Shown: positions 25,366 through 33,933 of the stretch, one piece after another | Position numbering within the stretch: position 1 is the stretch's first letter | Layout of the letters: every line of letters begins with the position of its first letter | Assembly (NCBI GenBank): GCA_026014735.1 | Contig: JAOZHT010000003.1 | Coordinates: 354,180-418,179 of the forward strand | Length of the DNA: 64,000 bases | Direction: 5' to 3' | From: Candidatus Bathyarchaeota archaeon | Lineage (GTDB): Archaea > Thermoproteota > Bathyarchaeia > Bathyarchaeales > Bathycorpusculaceae | The notes under the pieces: model-generated | Databases searched by the model: none | Seen by the model: the letters and a program-made list of their open reading frames with translations, nothing else | What the model was told of the DNA's origin: nothing | Made by a program: the position numbers and the translations under genes

Positions 25366-25893
25366 CTACCATTTCTCTCTATGAACCATCTCTTCCAGCG
25401 GCTTTCTTGACACCATTGTGTTGCGTATGAACTTGTTTTTCATGCTTGCACCTGACATGTACCCAAGCGGCGTTAACGCAACGACCTTTACGTTCTCTGG
25501 AATTTCCAGTGCCTTCTTAACTTTGTCTTCGTCGAATCCGCCTATCCAGCATGTGCCTAAACCCAAGTTTGTCGCTGCTAAAACCAGCTGCTGCATCGAA
25601 ATTACTACGTCAACAAGGTAGTAGTCCATGCCGTTGCGTGAACCGCTATCTTTAGGGTTAGCGCATGCGACCACAACAGCCGGTGCTTTTTTTACGAAGC
25701 CCATAAACATGTTTGCTAAGTCTTCGATTCGTTTCTTGTCAGTGACAATGATGTATTTTGTGCCTTGCTTATTAGCCCAGGAAGGCGCCTGTCTTGCTGC
25801 CTCTAAAATCTGGGTTATCTTGTCTTCTTCAACTGGTTTGTCTTGGTAGTCTCGTACGCTTTTTCGGGTGGCGACTACGTCCATGAATTCCAT
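25366..25893 (-). CDS. Nitroreductase family flavoprotein
   Basis: A 175-residue FMN-binding protein of the nitroreductase family. The phosphate-binding start VATRKSVRDYQDKPV, then ILEAARQAPSWANKQ and LAATNLGLGTCWIGGF, are the standard FMN contacts. Such enzymes use NAD(P)H to reduce quinones, nitro compounds or other flavin-linked substrates. The natural substrate is not apparent. It is convergent with the PGI/PMI gene, separated by only five bases. Confidence 0.9.
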   Translation of the reverse strand: MEFMDVVATRKSVRDYQDKPVEEDKITQILEAARQAPSWANKQGTKYIIVTDKKRIEDLANMFMGFVKKAPAVVVACANPKDSGSRNGMDYYLVDVVISMQQLVLAATNLGLGTCWIGGFDEDKVKKALEIPENVKVVALTPLGYMSGASMKNKFIRNTMVSRKPLEEMVHREKW

Positions 25894-25975
25894 AATTGGA
25901 CCTTATGCAAGCAACCCTAAACTGCCTAATACAGATATCTAAAACAAAAAATAAAGAAGGCGTTTTAACGCTAAG

Positions 25976-27016
25976 TTAAGCGACGAATTTTTTGAATTCA
26001 GCCTCTGCAACTTCAAGCGTCAACATCTTGGGTGGACGCTTAAAACCATAGGCACAAACGGCTTCGAGTGCACCGGCTTGCTTGTTAGCTAACGCCACTT
26101 TAACTGCGCGGACAACGTCAAATAGGACTGAGCCTGCGTTGGGGGCGTCGACGGTTTGGAATTTAAGGTCTATTTTCATGGGTGTATCGCAGAAGTAGCT
26201 GCCGCTTATGAAGAAGTAGCTGTCGCGTTTGTTCTGCAGAAAATCCACGTAGTCCGTTGAGCCTGCGACGACTTCGGTTTTGTAGGGCAACGCGGAGGCG
26301 ACGGATTGGGTTTTGATGGTGCGTTTGGTGTCGCGGGTGCGTTCCATGGTGTCGACGGATTCGGTTCCTCCGCCGACGTCTAGCTGGTAGGTTTCGTTTA
26401 TGTGGACTCCGCTTTCGCTGAGGAGCCGCAGCAGGGTTTTGTGGAGTGCGGTTGAGCCGACTTGGTCGACGAGGTCATCGCCAACCAGCGGTAAACCGGC
26501 TGAGGCGTATTTTGCTGCCCATGTTGGGTTGCTGGCGATGAAGTTGGGGGTGGCGTTGATGAATGCGCATCCCGCTGTGAGTGCGGCTTGGGCGTAGGCT
26601 TCGGTGGCTTTGGCTGCGCCGCTGGGCAGCAGGTTTATGGCGGCTTGTGCGCCGGAGGCTTTCAGCGTTTTTGCCAGGTCCACGTCGGCTTCTTGGCTGA
26701 GGGTTATGAGGTTTTTGGCTGAGTCGCCGATGCCGTCAAGCAGGGGTCCCTTGGCTACTTTCACGTCCAGTTTGGGGACGTCGCAGACTTTGGGGGCGTT
26801 GTTGGGCGCCGCGAATATGGCTTCTGCGAGGTCTTTGCCGACTTTTCCGTTGTCCACGTCAAAAGCCGCTACAACCTCGATGTCCTTGGGCGCCAATCCC
26901 GCAAGCGTTGCGTTGCGTAGTCCCATGCTGTCGTGTTTACTGTAATATTGGATGCCTTGAACAAACGATGAAGCGCAGTTTCCCACGCCGATTAATGCAA
27001 CTTTAACCGATGGCAT
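25976..27016 (-). CDS. ino1: Inositol-1-phosphate synthase
   Basis: A 346-residue myo-inositol-1-phosphate synthase, which converts glucose-6-phosphate to L-myo-inositol-1-phosphate using NAD. The start VKVALIGVGNCASSFVQGI is the family's NAD-binding loop. Further blocks are INATPNFIASNPTW, GDDLVDQVGSTALHKTLLRLL and SYFCDTPMKIDLKFQTVDAPNAG, around the active site. In archaea the product is used for inositol phospholipids and sometimes osmolytes. AAGGTG is about ten bases upstream of the ATG. The TATA/G-tract element at 27132-27151, on the same strand 116 bases upstream, probably holds its promoter. Confidence 0.95.
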   Translation of the reverse strand: MPSVKVALIGVGNCASSFVQGIQYYSKHDSMGLRNATLAGLAPKDIEVVAAFDVDNGKVGKDLAEAIFAAPNNAPKVCDVPKLDVKVAKGPLLDGIGDSAKNLITLSQEADVDLAKTLKASGAQAAINLLPSGAAKATEAYAQAALTAGCAFINATPNFIASNPTWAAKYASAGLPLVGDDLVDQVGSTALHKTLLRLLSESGVHINETYQLDVGGGTESVDTMERTRDTKRTIKTQSVASALPYKTEVVAGSTDYVDFLQNKRDSYFFISGSYFCDTPMKIDLKFQTVDAPNAGSVLFDVVRAVKVALANKQAGALEAVCAYGFKRPPKMLTLEVAEAEFKKFVA

Positions 27017-27131
27017 ATCATATGCACCTTGCTTGGCATTTAGTGGCGCTGTGCCTTAATAAAAGCTACGCAGCCAAGCCAAGCAAACCAGGCTACCCCA
27101 AAAACATCCGGCTGCTCCTGTGTGCTGCCTC

Positions 27132-27151
27132 CTACCCCCCCTCTATTTATA
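27132..27151 (-). repeat. TATA/G-tract element upstream of ino1
   Basis: On the minus strand it reads TATAAATAGAGGGGGGGTAG, identical over 20 bases to the copy at 50922-50941 and one base different from 16912-16931. It points to ino1 and lies 116 bases from its start codon. GCAGCA follows a few bases downstream. Confidence 0.65.
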
Positions 27152-27225
27152 CCCTCAACATCCGCCTAGCCCACATTAGAATCTGCCTGCACATGCCTAT
27201 CTGGGCGCAACGGCGCTGCCTGTTC

Positions 27226-27397
27226 ATGGCGTTTTCGGCTTTTTCCCTATGCAACTGCCAACGACTGCAATGCTCAAACTGCGGAAGCCAGCGTAGTCCA
27301 GAGCCGATGCATGGACTGCCGAAAACGCAAAATCCGCAGCTACAAATGCCAGAAATGCGGCAGCCAAGTTCCCAACCCAGAATACGGCGACCCATAA
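27226..27397 (+). pseudogene. Frameshifted small zinc-ribbon gene
   Basis: From an ATG at 27226 one frame gives CNCQRLQCSNCGSQRS. The next frame (+1) gives RCMDCRKRKIRSYKCQKCGS, then QVPNPEYGDP and a TAA at 27395-27397. Put together this is a compact protein of about 57 residues with three CxxC pairs (CSNC, CMDC, CQKC), like many small archaeal zinc-ribbon proteins. The two halves are in different frames and the second half has no start of its own. An extra base between about 27283 and 27307 would explain it, as a real frameshift mutation or a sequence error. Confidence 0.45.
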
Positions 27398-27520
27398 AAA
27401 AGCATCTTTTTCTTTTTCAAAACTAACACGGCAACACTTAAGTGTAAAATTATATATCCACCAAAACGCTAGAGCCCTATCGGTAGATACCCTACGCACA
27501 AAATAAAAAATTTAACGTTC

Positions 27521-28762
27521 TTGCTAATCTTTCTTCTAATAGCCTGCATCTGCATAGAAACCCAAGACATTACAGCACAAACCCAAACAAACCCCGCAAA
27601 CGAAGACTGGCCAATGTACCAGCATGACCCAGCCCACACTGGAGCTACAAACAGTTCCGGCCCAAAATCGATGGTTAACGAAGTATGGAGAACTGACCCC
27701 CTGGGCGATGTAACATCCCCCTCTGTAGTAAACGGCGTTATATACTTAACAGGTTACGATTTGATCGCCCTCAATGCCTCTACAGGCGAAATAATTTGGC
27801 GACAAAGAGCACAATGGGATCCGCCACCGATTGTTGAAAATGGCATTGTCTACACTTCGCATGGAGCATTTAATGCTACAACGGGTGCGGAATTATGGAG
27901 TTTTCAGGGCGATAGGGCAGTGGCGGTAGCAAACGGAATCTATTATACGATGTTTCGGGAAAACGAAAACAGCAGTCACATGGTTATTGCTCTTAATGCT
28001 TCTTCGGCAGAGAAACTCTGGGATTACGGGGAGCTGTACGATACAATATCAGCGGGCATTACAATCAAAGAGGGGATTGTTTATTTTGGAACAGGTACTC
28101 ATTTTTATGCTCTTGATGCCTATACAGGCGAACCATTATGGGAGGTACAAATGGGAATTATTTATGCGTCTTCCCCCGCCGTTTCAGATGGCTGCGTTTA
28201 CTTTAGTAGTGTTAATGTAACCAAAAGAGACTATAACCTCTTCTATTGTCTTGATGCGCTCACTGGCAAAGAGATATGGCATGCAAGAGTGTATATGGGC
28301 TCATCACCTGCCATCGCACACGGATGTGTTTATGTTGGGGGAAATGATGGACAGTTTTTTGCTTTCAACGCGACAACTGGCGCAAAAATATGGAACTATA
28401 CGGTTCGAACCTCAAAGGGGTATGGCATTGAATTTTCTCCAGCCGTGGCAGATGATGTAGTTTATGTCGGCGCTGACGATGGATACCTCTACGCATTTAA
28501 CGCTTCCACAGGCATCAAATTATGGCGTTACAACTTAGGCGATGTCCTGCATTTCCAGGGATCCGCCGCAATAGCAGCGGGGCGTATTTATATAGGTTCA
28601 GAAGACAATTTTTTAGTAGCCCTTGAGGCCGAGCCCGCAACTGCGGCTTCAGAATCTATGGCTGAAGTCGAAATAGCATTGGTTATTTTGTTGGTGGTAT
28701 TATTTGTTGCAGTTGGAGTTTTACTCCTAAGGAGACATAACTTGAAAAAGGCCGTCGGCTAA
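27521..28762 (+). CDS. Secreted PQQ-type beta-propeller protein
   Basis: A protein of about 413 residues: a signal peptide, seven or so propeller blades, and a C-terminal membrane anchor (IALVILLVVLFVAVGVLLL, then RRHNLKK). Blade repeats share the pattern A-(L/F)-(N/D)-A-x-T-G-x-x-(L/I)-W: ALNASTGEIIWR, AFNATTGAELWS, ALDAYTGEPLWE, CLDALTGKEIWH, AFNATTGAKIWN, AFNASTGIKLWR. No quinone-binding residues can be claimed. Such proteins sit outside the cell and probably act in binding or as scaffolds. The TTG at 27521 gives a signal peptide without basic residues. In-frame sequence upstream reads IKNLTF with an ATA at 27503, which may be the real start. A TATA element lies near 27447-27456. The gene is AT-richer than most neighbours. 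Confidence 0.8.
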   Translation: MLIFLLIACICIETQDITAQTQTNPANEDWPMYQHDPAHTGATNSSGPKSMVNEVWRTDPLGDVTSPSVVNGVIYLTGYDLIALNASTGEIIWRQRAQWDPPPIVENGIVYTSHGAFNATTGAELWSFQGDRAVAVANGIYYTMFRENENSSHMVIALNASSAEKLWDYGELYDTISAGITIKEGIVYFGTGTHFYALDAYTGEPLWEVQMGIIYASSPAVSDGCVYFSSVNVTKRDYNLFYCLDALTGKEIWHARVYMGSSPAIAHGCVYVGGNDGQFFAFNATTGAKIWNYTVRTSKGYGIEFSPAVADDVVYVGADDGYLYAFNASTGIKLWRYNLGDVLHFQGSAAIAAGRIYIGSEDNFLVALEAEPATAASESMAEVEIALVILLVVLFVAVGVLLLRRHNLKKAVG

Positions 28763-28904
28763 CATCCGCCCTACAAGGGGTTTTCATTCGCAGAAACCTT
28801 ATGCCTCTCTCGTCTTTTCGTTTTTTGTGGAACGGTACTGCTGCTCGGCTATTGAGCAATTTGATTTTAATAGGTGTGCCGCCTGTATTTTCCCTGTGAA
28901 CCGG

Positions 28905-30674
28905 ATGGATTACGCAGTTATCGCTGACTCCTATGAGCGAATCGAAGCCACCACCAAGCGCCTCGAAATGACCGACCACCTCGTCGAGCTGCTACGCAAG
29001 ACGCCAAAAGAGGTGATTGCGCGGGTGGTTTACTTAACGCAGGGCAAGCTCTACCCTGACTTTATGGGCATCGAGATGGGCGTAGCTGAGAAACTCGCCA
29101 TAAAAGCCCTCATACGCGCCTCAGGCGGCAGCGGCAGCGTAATCCAAAAGGAACTACAGAAAAGCGGCGACATAGGCGAAACCGCGGAGCAGCAGCTGAG
29201 CAAACGCAAGCAATCCACGTTTTTCAAGCGTGCCCTCACCGTCGAGCACGTTTACGAGACGCTGGATAGGCTGGCTAAGACAGAGGGCAGCGGCGCCGTG
29301 GACACCAAGATGGCGCTTCTCTCGGGGCTCCTCACTGACGCCTCGCCTAAAGAGGCTAAGTGGCTTATCCGCACAGTCACGGGGAACCTGCGATTGGGCA
29401 TCGCGGACATGACGGTTCTGGATGCGTTGGCGATTGCTTATGGCGGCGGCAAAGAAAACCGGGTAGCCATCGAGCGCGCCTACAACATCTCCTCGGATCT
29501 GGGCAGAGTCGCATCCGTCGTCGCCGAGAAGGGTTTGGAGGGCATCGAGAAATTCCAAGTTATGGTTTTTGAGCCCATACGCCCCATGCTGGCGGAGCGG
29601 CTGGGCGCGCCCGAGGAGATACTCGAGAAATTCGGCGGCAAATGCGTAGCCGAGTACAAGTATGATGGCGAGCGGGTGCAGGCGCATAAGAGCGGCGAGA
29701 AAGTGGTGCTTTATTCAAGGCGCCTCGAAAACATCTCCAGCCAGTACCCCGACGCCGTCGAGCTAATCCGCAGACAAATCATTGCCAAAGAAGCTATCCT
29801 TGAAGCCGAATGCGTCGCCATGGACCTTGAAACCGGCGACATGCGGCCCTTCCAGGAACTCATGCATCGACGACGCAAATACGGCGTCGAAGAAGCCATC
29901 ACCCAGTACCCCATTTCGCTTTTTAGCTTCGACTTGCTCTTCGTTGACGGCGAAGACCTCACCCGGCAGCCCCTGCCCCAGCGGCGCAAGCGGCTACTGG
30001 CAGCCATCAAACCCAACGAGCGCCTAAAACCCGCCATACAAAAAACCGTCAAGAGCCCCCGGGAACTCGAGGATTTCTTTGAGGAAGCCATCGAGGAGGG
30101 CTGCGAGGGCGTCATGTGCAAATCCGTCGGCGACGACTCCGTCTATCAGGCGGGCAACCGCGGCTGGCTCTGGATCAAATTCAAACGAGACTACCGTAGC
30201 GAAATGACTGACACCGTAGATTTGGTGGTGGTCGGCGCGTTTCATGGCAGAGGCAAACGGGTCGGCGCATACGGCGCGCTGCTGCTGGCAACCTACAACC
30301 CAGAGGAGGACACCTTCGAAACGGTCACCAAATGCGGCACAGGCTTCACCGACAAGGACCTTGTTACGCTGCATGAAATGCTCCAAAAACATGTGGTGCC
30401 ACGCCGAAACAGCCGAGTCAAATCCACGCTGGAAGCCGACGTGTGGTTTGAGCCCGCGGTGGTTTTGGAGATTTTAGGCGCCGAAATCACCCTTAGCCCC
30501 ATCCACATGGCAGCGATGGATGCAGTCCGCAGGGGCAGCGGCATGGCAATCCGGTTCCCACGCTTCACCGGCAACTACCGCACCGACAAGAGCCCCCAGG
30601 ACGCCACCACCTCCAAGGAAATCGTGGAGATGTATAATCTGCAGCTGAAAAAAATCGGCGAAGCCCCGCCGTAG
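28905..30674 (+). CDS. lig: ATP-dependent DNA ligase
   Basis: A 589-residue archaeal replicative DNA ligase. The N-terminal DNA-binding domain opens with the standard MDYAVIADSYERIEATTKRL. The catalytic domain holds motif I AEYKYDGERVQAH with the AMP-accepting lysine at about residue 252. Later motifs are YSRRLENIS, LEAECVAMD, SLFSFDLLFVDG, EGCEGVMCKSV and GWLWIKFKRDY. The C-terminal OB domain ends MAIRFPRFTGNYRTDKSPQDATT. Start ATG 28905 is chosen because the conserved opening begins there; the frame is open for 26 codons further upstream. It seals nicks in replication and repair. Confidence 0.96.
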   Translation: MDYAVIADSYERIEATTKRLEMTDHLVELLRKTPKEVIARVVYLTQGKLYPDFMGIEMGVAEKLAIKALIRASGGSGSVIQKELQKSGDIGETAEQQLSKRKQSTFFKRALTVEHVYETLDRLAKTEGSGAVDTKMALLSGLLTDASPKEAKWLIRTVTGNLRLGIADMTVLDALAIAYGGGKENRVAIERAYNISSDLGRVASVVAEKGLEGIEKFQVMVFEPIRPMLAERLGAPEEILEKFGGKCVAEYKYDGERVQAHKSGEKVVLYSRRLENISSQYPDAVELIRRQIIAKEAILEAECVAMDLETGDMRPFQELMHRRRKYGVEEAITQYPISLFSFDLLFVDGEDLTRQPLPQRRKRLLAAIKPNERLKPAIQKTVKSPRELEDFFEEAIEEGCEGVMCKSVGDDSVYQAGNRGWLWIKFKRDYRSEMTDTVDLVVVGAFHGRGKRVGAYGALLLATYNPEEDTFETVTKCGTGFTDKDLVTLHEMLQKHVVPRRNSRVKSTLEADVWFEPAVVLEILGAEITLSPIHMAAMDAVRRGSGMAIRFPRFTGNYRTDKSPQDATTSKEIVEMYNLQLKKIGEAPP

Positions 30675-30678
30675 CTGC

Positions 30679-31458
30679 TTAGCCCTTGAAGTCCGCAACA
30701 ACAGCCTCTATGCCTGCGCCGCAGTCCACTGCAAAGTGCCCCCTTTGGTCACCTACATAGGCTGTGCGTGCAACGGGGATGAAATGGGGGAAGCTAAAGT
30801 AATAGATGGTTACGCGGTAGCTTTGCTGGTTAGGCAGCGATATGGTGTAGTTTCCAACTGTTCCGGGTCTTTGAGGTGTATCTGTTGCTCGTTGGACCTT
30901 TGAGTGGTAGGTTTGGTTGGTTTGGGTGTTTTCGAAGACTATCTCAGTTGGGATAATGTCTTCTTTTGCGTAGCCCGCGAGGGCTATTGGGGTTCCACTA
31001 ACTGTGCCCGACACCTGGATTTGGCTGCTTACCACATTTAGGGTGAATGTGGCCTGAACGGTTTTGGAGCCTGAAGCCGCTGAAACGTTGATTGCATATG
31101 CATCGGAGGCTGCATAGGCGGGGAGCAGGATTGTTAGGTTGCTGCTGAAGGGCTCGGTGGCGTTGGGGGTTCCTGTTTGGCTGCTGAACAGGTAGAGGGT
31201 GCCGTTTGGGCCGCCGCTTGCTTGGAGCGTCACTGGCTCCGAGGTGCCGTCGAGGTAGGTGACGTCCACTTTGATTGTCGTGTTCTGGGCCTGCATGATT
31301 GTGGCGTTGCTCGGGTAAACTTTTAGGTTAAACCTGTGGGCATCCGGCGCGGATTTGGGCACTTGATAAAACACCCATAGCGCTGCCACCGCAAACGCAA
31401 AAAGAAAAAGAATAACTGTGAGGGTTAGTTTAGCTCGCTTCGACGCCAATTTAATCAT
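30679..31458 (-). CDS. Membrane-anchored extracellular protein with Ig-like domain (paralogue 1)
   Basis: A 259-residue protein with an N-terminal basic stretch and one helix (LTLTVILFLFAFAVAALWVFY), then a beta-sandwich domain (SNATIMQAQNTTIKVDVTYL, then GTSEPVTLQASGGPNGTLYLF) and a second beta domain (IQVSGTVSGTPIALAGYAK) that looks like a carboxypeptidase-regulatory fold. It is a paralogue of the next gene upstream on this strand, with the shared block (T)L-x-A-x-GGPNGT; the two are one base apart (31459) and surely co-transcribed. Many Asn-x-Ser/Thr sites suggest glycosylation. Function unknown. Confidence 0.7.
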   Translation of the reverse strand: MIKLASKRAKLTLTVILFLFAFAVAALWVFYQVPKSAPDAHRFNLKVYPSNATIMQAQNTTIKVDVTYLDGTSEPVTLQASGGPNGTLYLFSSQTGTPNATEPFSSNLTILLPAYAASDAYAINVSAASGSKTVQATFTLNVVSSQIQVSGTVSGTPIALAGYAKEDIIPTEIVFENTQTNQTYHSKVQRATDTPQRPGTVGNYTISLPNQQSYRVTIYYFSFPHFIPVARTAYVGDQRGHFAVDCGAGIEAVVADFKG

Positions 31459-31459
31459 C

Positions 31460-32203
31460 TCATATGAAGCCTGCGTCTTTGTCGGTGAAGTCTTTGGTTA
31501 AAGTGGTTACTCCGGGGGCGCAGTCAACGGTGAGCCACATTGGTTCGAAGGCGCGATATGAACTGTGACCTGACGCAGGCGTATAGTTGCAGGAGCATAT
31601 TATCTGGTAGATCTCGTGGTTGGGAACGGTGATGTTGTAGGTGCCACTCTTTGAGCCGCTGGCAGCCTCCACTGGCGCCGTATAGACTTGGTGTGTGTTA
31701 ACGTTTACGAATGCTATTTTGGTTGGGTACACGCCGATCCACTGGTCCGCTGTGACCTTTCCTTTGACGTAGATTTCGTCGCCAAGCACAACTAAGCTGT
31801 AGGTTTTGATGTTTGCTTTGCCGTCTGCCGTGGCGGCGGTGACGTTTATTGTGTATGTTCCATTTATGGCGGCTGCTGGCACGTTGATGGTTAGGTTGCT
31901 GCTGGCGGCTTTGGTTTTGGATGGCTCTACTGTCTGCGGCGTGAAGGTGTAGGTTGTGCCGTTGGGGCCGCCATATGCAGATAACGTGATGGGGTGGATG
32001 GTGCCGTTGAGGTAGGCAGCTTCTAGGGTAACGGTTGTATTGCCTCCTAGCGTGACAGCGTCATTGTCTGGGCTTAGGGCTAAGCTGAAGATGAGGGGTT
32101 CTGAGGCCGATCGCAGCAGGAAATGAATACCTGTGGCTGACGCGGCAACAATCAGACCAGCTGCAACGACAGCCATGATTATTCTGTGCTTCTGTTTCAT
32201 CAT
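31460..32203 (-). CDS. Membrane-anchored extracellular protein with Ig-like domain (paralogue 2)
   Basis: A 248-residue protein, the first of a tandem pair. ATG-ATG at 32203 and 32200 opens MMKQKHRIIMAVVAAGLIVA, a basic N-terminus plus helix. The body has a beta-sandwich (VTLGGNTTVTLEAAYL, ITLSAYGGPNGTTYTF, NLTINVPAAAINGTYTINVT) and a C-terminal regulatory-like domain (IYVKGKVTADQWIGVYPTKI). Rich in potential N-glycosylation sites. The longer upstream frame lacks protein-like content, so 32203 is chosen. Confidence 0.7.
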   Translation of the reverse strand: MMKQKHRIIMAVVAAGLIVAASATGIHFLLRSASEPLIFSLALSPDNDAVTLGGNTTVTLEAAYLNGTIHPITLSAYGGPNGTTYTFTPQTVEPSKTKAASSNLTINVPAAAINGTYTINVTAATADGKANIKTYSLVVLGDEIYVKGKVTADQWIGVYPTKIAFVNVNTHQVYTAPVEAASGSKSGTYNITVPNHEIYQIICSCNYTPASGHSSYRAFEPMWLTVDCAPGVTTLTKDFTDKDAGFI

Positions 32204-32322
32204 ACTTCTCACAGGTGCCTCTATGGCGGGGCAGCTTTTAGTTCTACTCCGGGAACAAAGCGTTCCAACGCTGGAACACACCGACAAAAAGCCAAAGCTG
32301 ATAAGTATCTGCCGCTAAATAG

Positions 32323-32979
32323 TTGGCTACGGTGGAACAGATGGCTCAGGACCCAGAGAAGATGAAGGCGATGATTGCCTTTAAGAAGCGCCTTGAAGAT
32401 CAACTCGAAAAGCTCACTGCGGAAACACAGGAAATCCAGGCGACGCTTGACGCAGTTAACGGCATATTGCTTGAGAGGGGCTTTAGACGCGGCGACATAA
32501 AAGAGGTCCCTGTGGTGCCTGAGTCGATGCCTAAAGAGGTTGTTTTACCCAAACCCGCCCCCGAACCCGCCAAACCCGCAGCGCAGCCTACCCCGCCGCC
32601 CCAACCAGCGCCCGCTGCCCCCCAAGAAACCGTAATTCCCCTCAAAGCCATGAATGAGGAGCCGCTGGCAATCATGTATTTCGATAAGCAAATCATCCAT
32701 GTTATGCCTGATGAAAGCAAAAAATTCGACGTGAACACGCCGCCGTTTAGCAACTTTTTGGTTGAGAAGGTGTTCTCTAAGATGCAGGAGAAGGATAAGG
32801 AGCTTGTGCGGCTGGGGCAGCTCACGACCGATAGGATGTTTAGCTTCAACATAGTTCGGGAAGGCGACCAGATCCGTGAGATAATCATCAAAAACGTCGA
32901 TGAGGAACGGCTTAAGGAGCTCAAATCCAGCATCCGCTGGACGCTTGAGAAGATGTATGAAAAAATGAAGAGCGCATAA
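32323..32979 (+). CDS. Coiled-coil protein with proline-rich linker, unknown
   Basis: A 218-residue soluble protein in three parts. Residues 10-55 are a coiled coil (MIAFKKRLEDQLEKLTAETQEIQATL). Residues 70-110 are a Pro/Ala linker (PAPEPAKPAAQPTPPPQPA). Residues 115-218 form a compact alpha/beta domain (PLAIMYFDKQIIHVMPDESKKF, FNIVREGDQIREIIIKNVDEERL). Starts TTG 32323, GTG 32332 or ATG 32341 are all possible. No family recognised. It faces the thioredoxin gene tail to tail. Confidence 0.6.
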   Translation: MATVEQMAQDPEKMKAMIAFKKRLEDQLEKLTAETQEIQATLDAVNGILLERGFRRGDIKEVPVVPESMPKEVVLPKPAPEPAKPAAQPTPPPQPAPAAPQETVIPLKAMNEEPLAIMYFDKQIIHVMPDESKKFDVNTPPFSNFLVEKVFSKMQEKDKELVRLGQLTTDRMFSFNIVREGDQIREIIIKNVDEERLKELKSSIRWTLEKMYEKMKSA

Positions 32980-32984
32980 GGCGC

Positions 32985-33308
32985 TTATTGATGCTTAGCT
33001 AACGTGTCGGTTATGCGGTTTTTAGGGCATAGTCCAACTAGGCGTTCGGCTTCTTGGCCGTCCTTGAAGATAATCATTGTGGGGATGCTGAAGACTTGGA
33101 AGCGCTCGGCAGTCGCTGGGTTCTCGTCCACGTCAAGTTTGCCCACCAGAATCTTTCCATTATTCTCTTTAGCTACTTCCGCAATAGTCGGCGCTAACGC
33201 GCGGCAGGGGCCACACCAGTTTGCCCAGAAGTCCACCAGTACCAGCTTGTTGTTTTTGATGGTTTCCTCAAAATTTGCGTCCGTTACATGAAAAGGTTCA
33301 CTGCTCAT
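32985..33308 (-). CDS. trxA: Thioredoxin
   Basis: A 107-residue thioredoxin with the redox motif WCGPCR at residues 31-36, preceded by LVLVDFWAN, and the cis-proline region FSIPTMIIFKDGQEAERLVG. It reduces protein disulphides in the cytoplasm. Good start signals: GGAG at 33317-33320 and a TATA element at 33343-33351 on the same strand. Confidence 0.95.
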   Translation of the reverse strand: MSSEPFHVTDANFEETIKNNKLVLVDFWANWCGPCRALAPTIAEVAKENNGKILVGKLDVDENPATAERFQVFSIPTMIIFKDGQEAERLVGLCPKNRITDTLAKHQ

Positions 33309-33342
33309 GACAAGTTCTCCTAATAAAGAAAAACCATTGGTT

Positions 33343-33351
33343 GATATAAAC
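33343..33351 (-). promoter_or_regulatory. TATA box of thioredoxin gene
   Basis: Minus-strand GTTTATATC lies about 35-43 bases upstream of the ATG at 33308, and GGAG (33317-33320) serves as Shine-Dalgarno in between. Confidence 0.6.
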
Positions 33352-33411
33352 CGTTCGCGAGCAGCCCAGCGTCAAACGAAAAGCTACCCAAGCAACTTAC
33401 AAGGCAGCCAC

Positions 33412-33861
33412 TCAACGCCGATTTTTTTGCTCGTATGTCTCTTTCTCTTTTAGCCACTCCTGATGCTTAGCCAGCAACGCATGAACCTGCTGATTAATGA
33501 AGTCATCTACACTCAAAAACTCCGTGTCTAAATCGGAAAGCGCCTGCTGCATCCTCTCATACTCATCTTTAGGCACCTCGACGCAGACGTATTCTTCTTT
33601 TTGGTCCCGGAGCTGTTTGCGTATGGAGTCGCGGATGAATTCTTCGCGGCTGGTGTAGCCGAGTTTGCGGTTGGCTTCGACGAAGTTTTGGGTTTCGTTT
33701 AGGAGCTCGGGTGGTAGGCTGATGCTGGTGGAGAGGAGGTTTTCGATTGCGTCGGTGTAGGTTTGCATTTTCATGGTTTGGGCGGTGATTTCGCCTAGCA
33801 TGGCGGTTAGTTTTTGGTGGGCGTCGTCTGAGATGCGGAGGGTTTTCATGGAAATTGCCAT
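33412..33861 (-). CDS. Ribbon-helix-helix-like DNA-binding protein with coiled coils
   Basis: A 149-residue protein. The region LGYTSREEFIRDSIRKQLRDQ near the middle is a ribbon-helix-helix-type strand and helix pair (ISLPPELLNETQNFVE before it forms the strand), as in archaeal RHH regulators. The N-terminus (MKTLRISDDAHQKLTAMLGEITAQTMK) is helical, and the C-terminus is a long charged helix. The start is ATG 33861 or 33849; a longer upstream frame would cover the divergent promoter and is rejected. It is divergent from another RHH gene (33934), and a perfect palindrome lies between the two, which suggests that one or both products bind there. Confidence 0.7.
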   Translation of the reverse strand: MAISMKTLRISDDAHQKLTAMLGEITAQTMKMQTYTDAIENLLSTSISLPPELLNETQNFVEANRKLGYTSREEFIRDSIRKQLRDQKEEYVCVEVPKDEYERMQQALSDLDTEFLSVDDFINQQVHALLAKHQEWLKEKETYEQKNRR

Positions 33862-33896
33862 TTGTATGTGGTATAGCAAAGCTAATAAAGCTTTTC

Positions 33897-33913
33897 TGTA
33901 TACTAAGTATACA
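33897..33913. promoter_or_regulatory. Perfect 17-bp palindromic operator candidate
   Basis: TGTATACTAAGTATACA is a perfect inverted repeat (7 bp, 3-base spacer, 7 bp). It lies between two divergent ribbon-helix-helix genes, 36 bases from one start and 21 from the other, where a dimeric repressor could control both promoters. Confidence 0.7.
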
Positions 33914-33933
33914 AGGTATAAGGTGTCTACAAG

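Noticed and set aside
27010-27225. A plus-strand frame beginning in the ino1 promoter
   Set aside because: Its first part has no protein-like pattern and it covers the TATA/G-tract element; only the cysteine-rich part after 27226 looks real.
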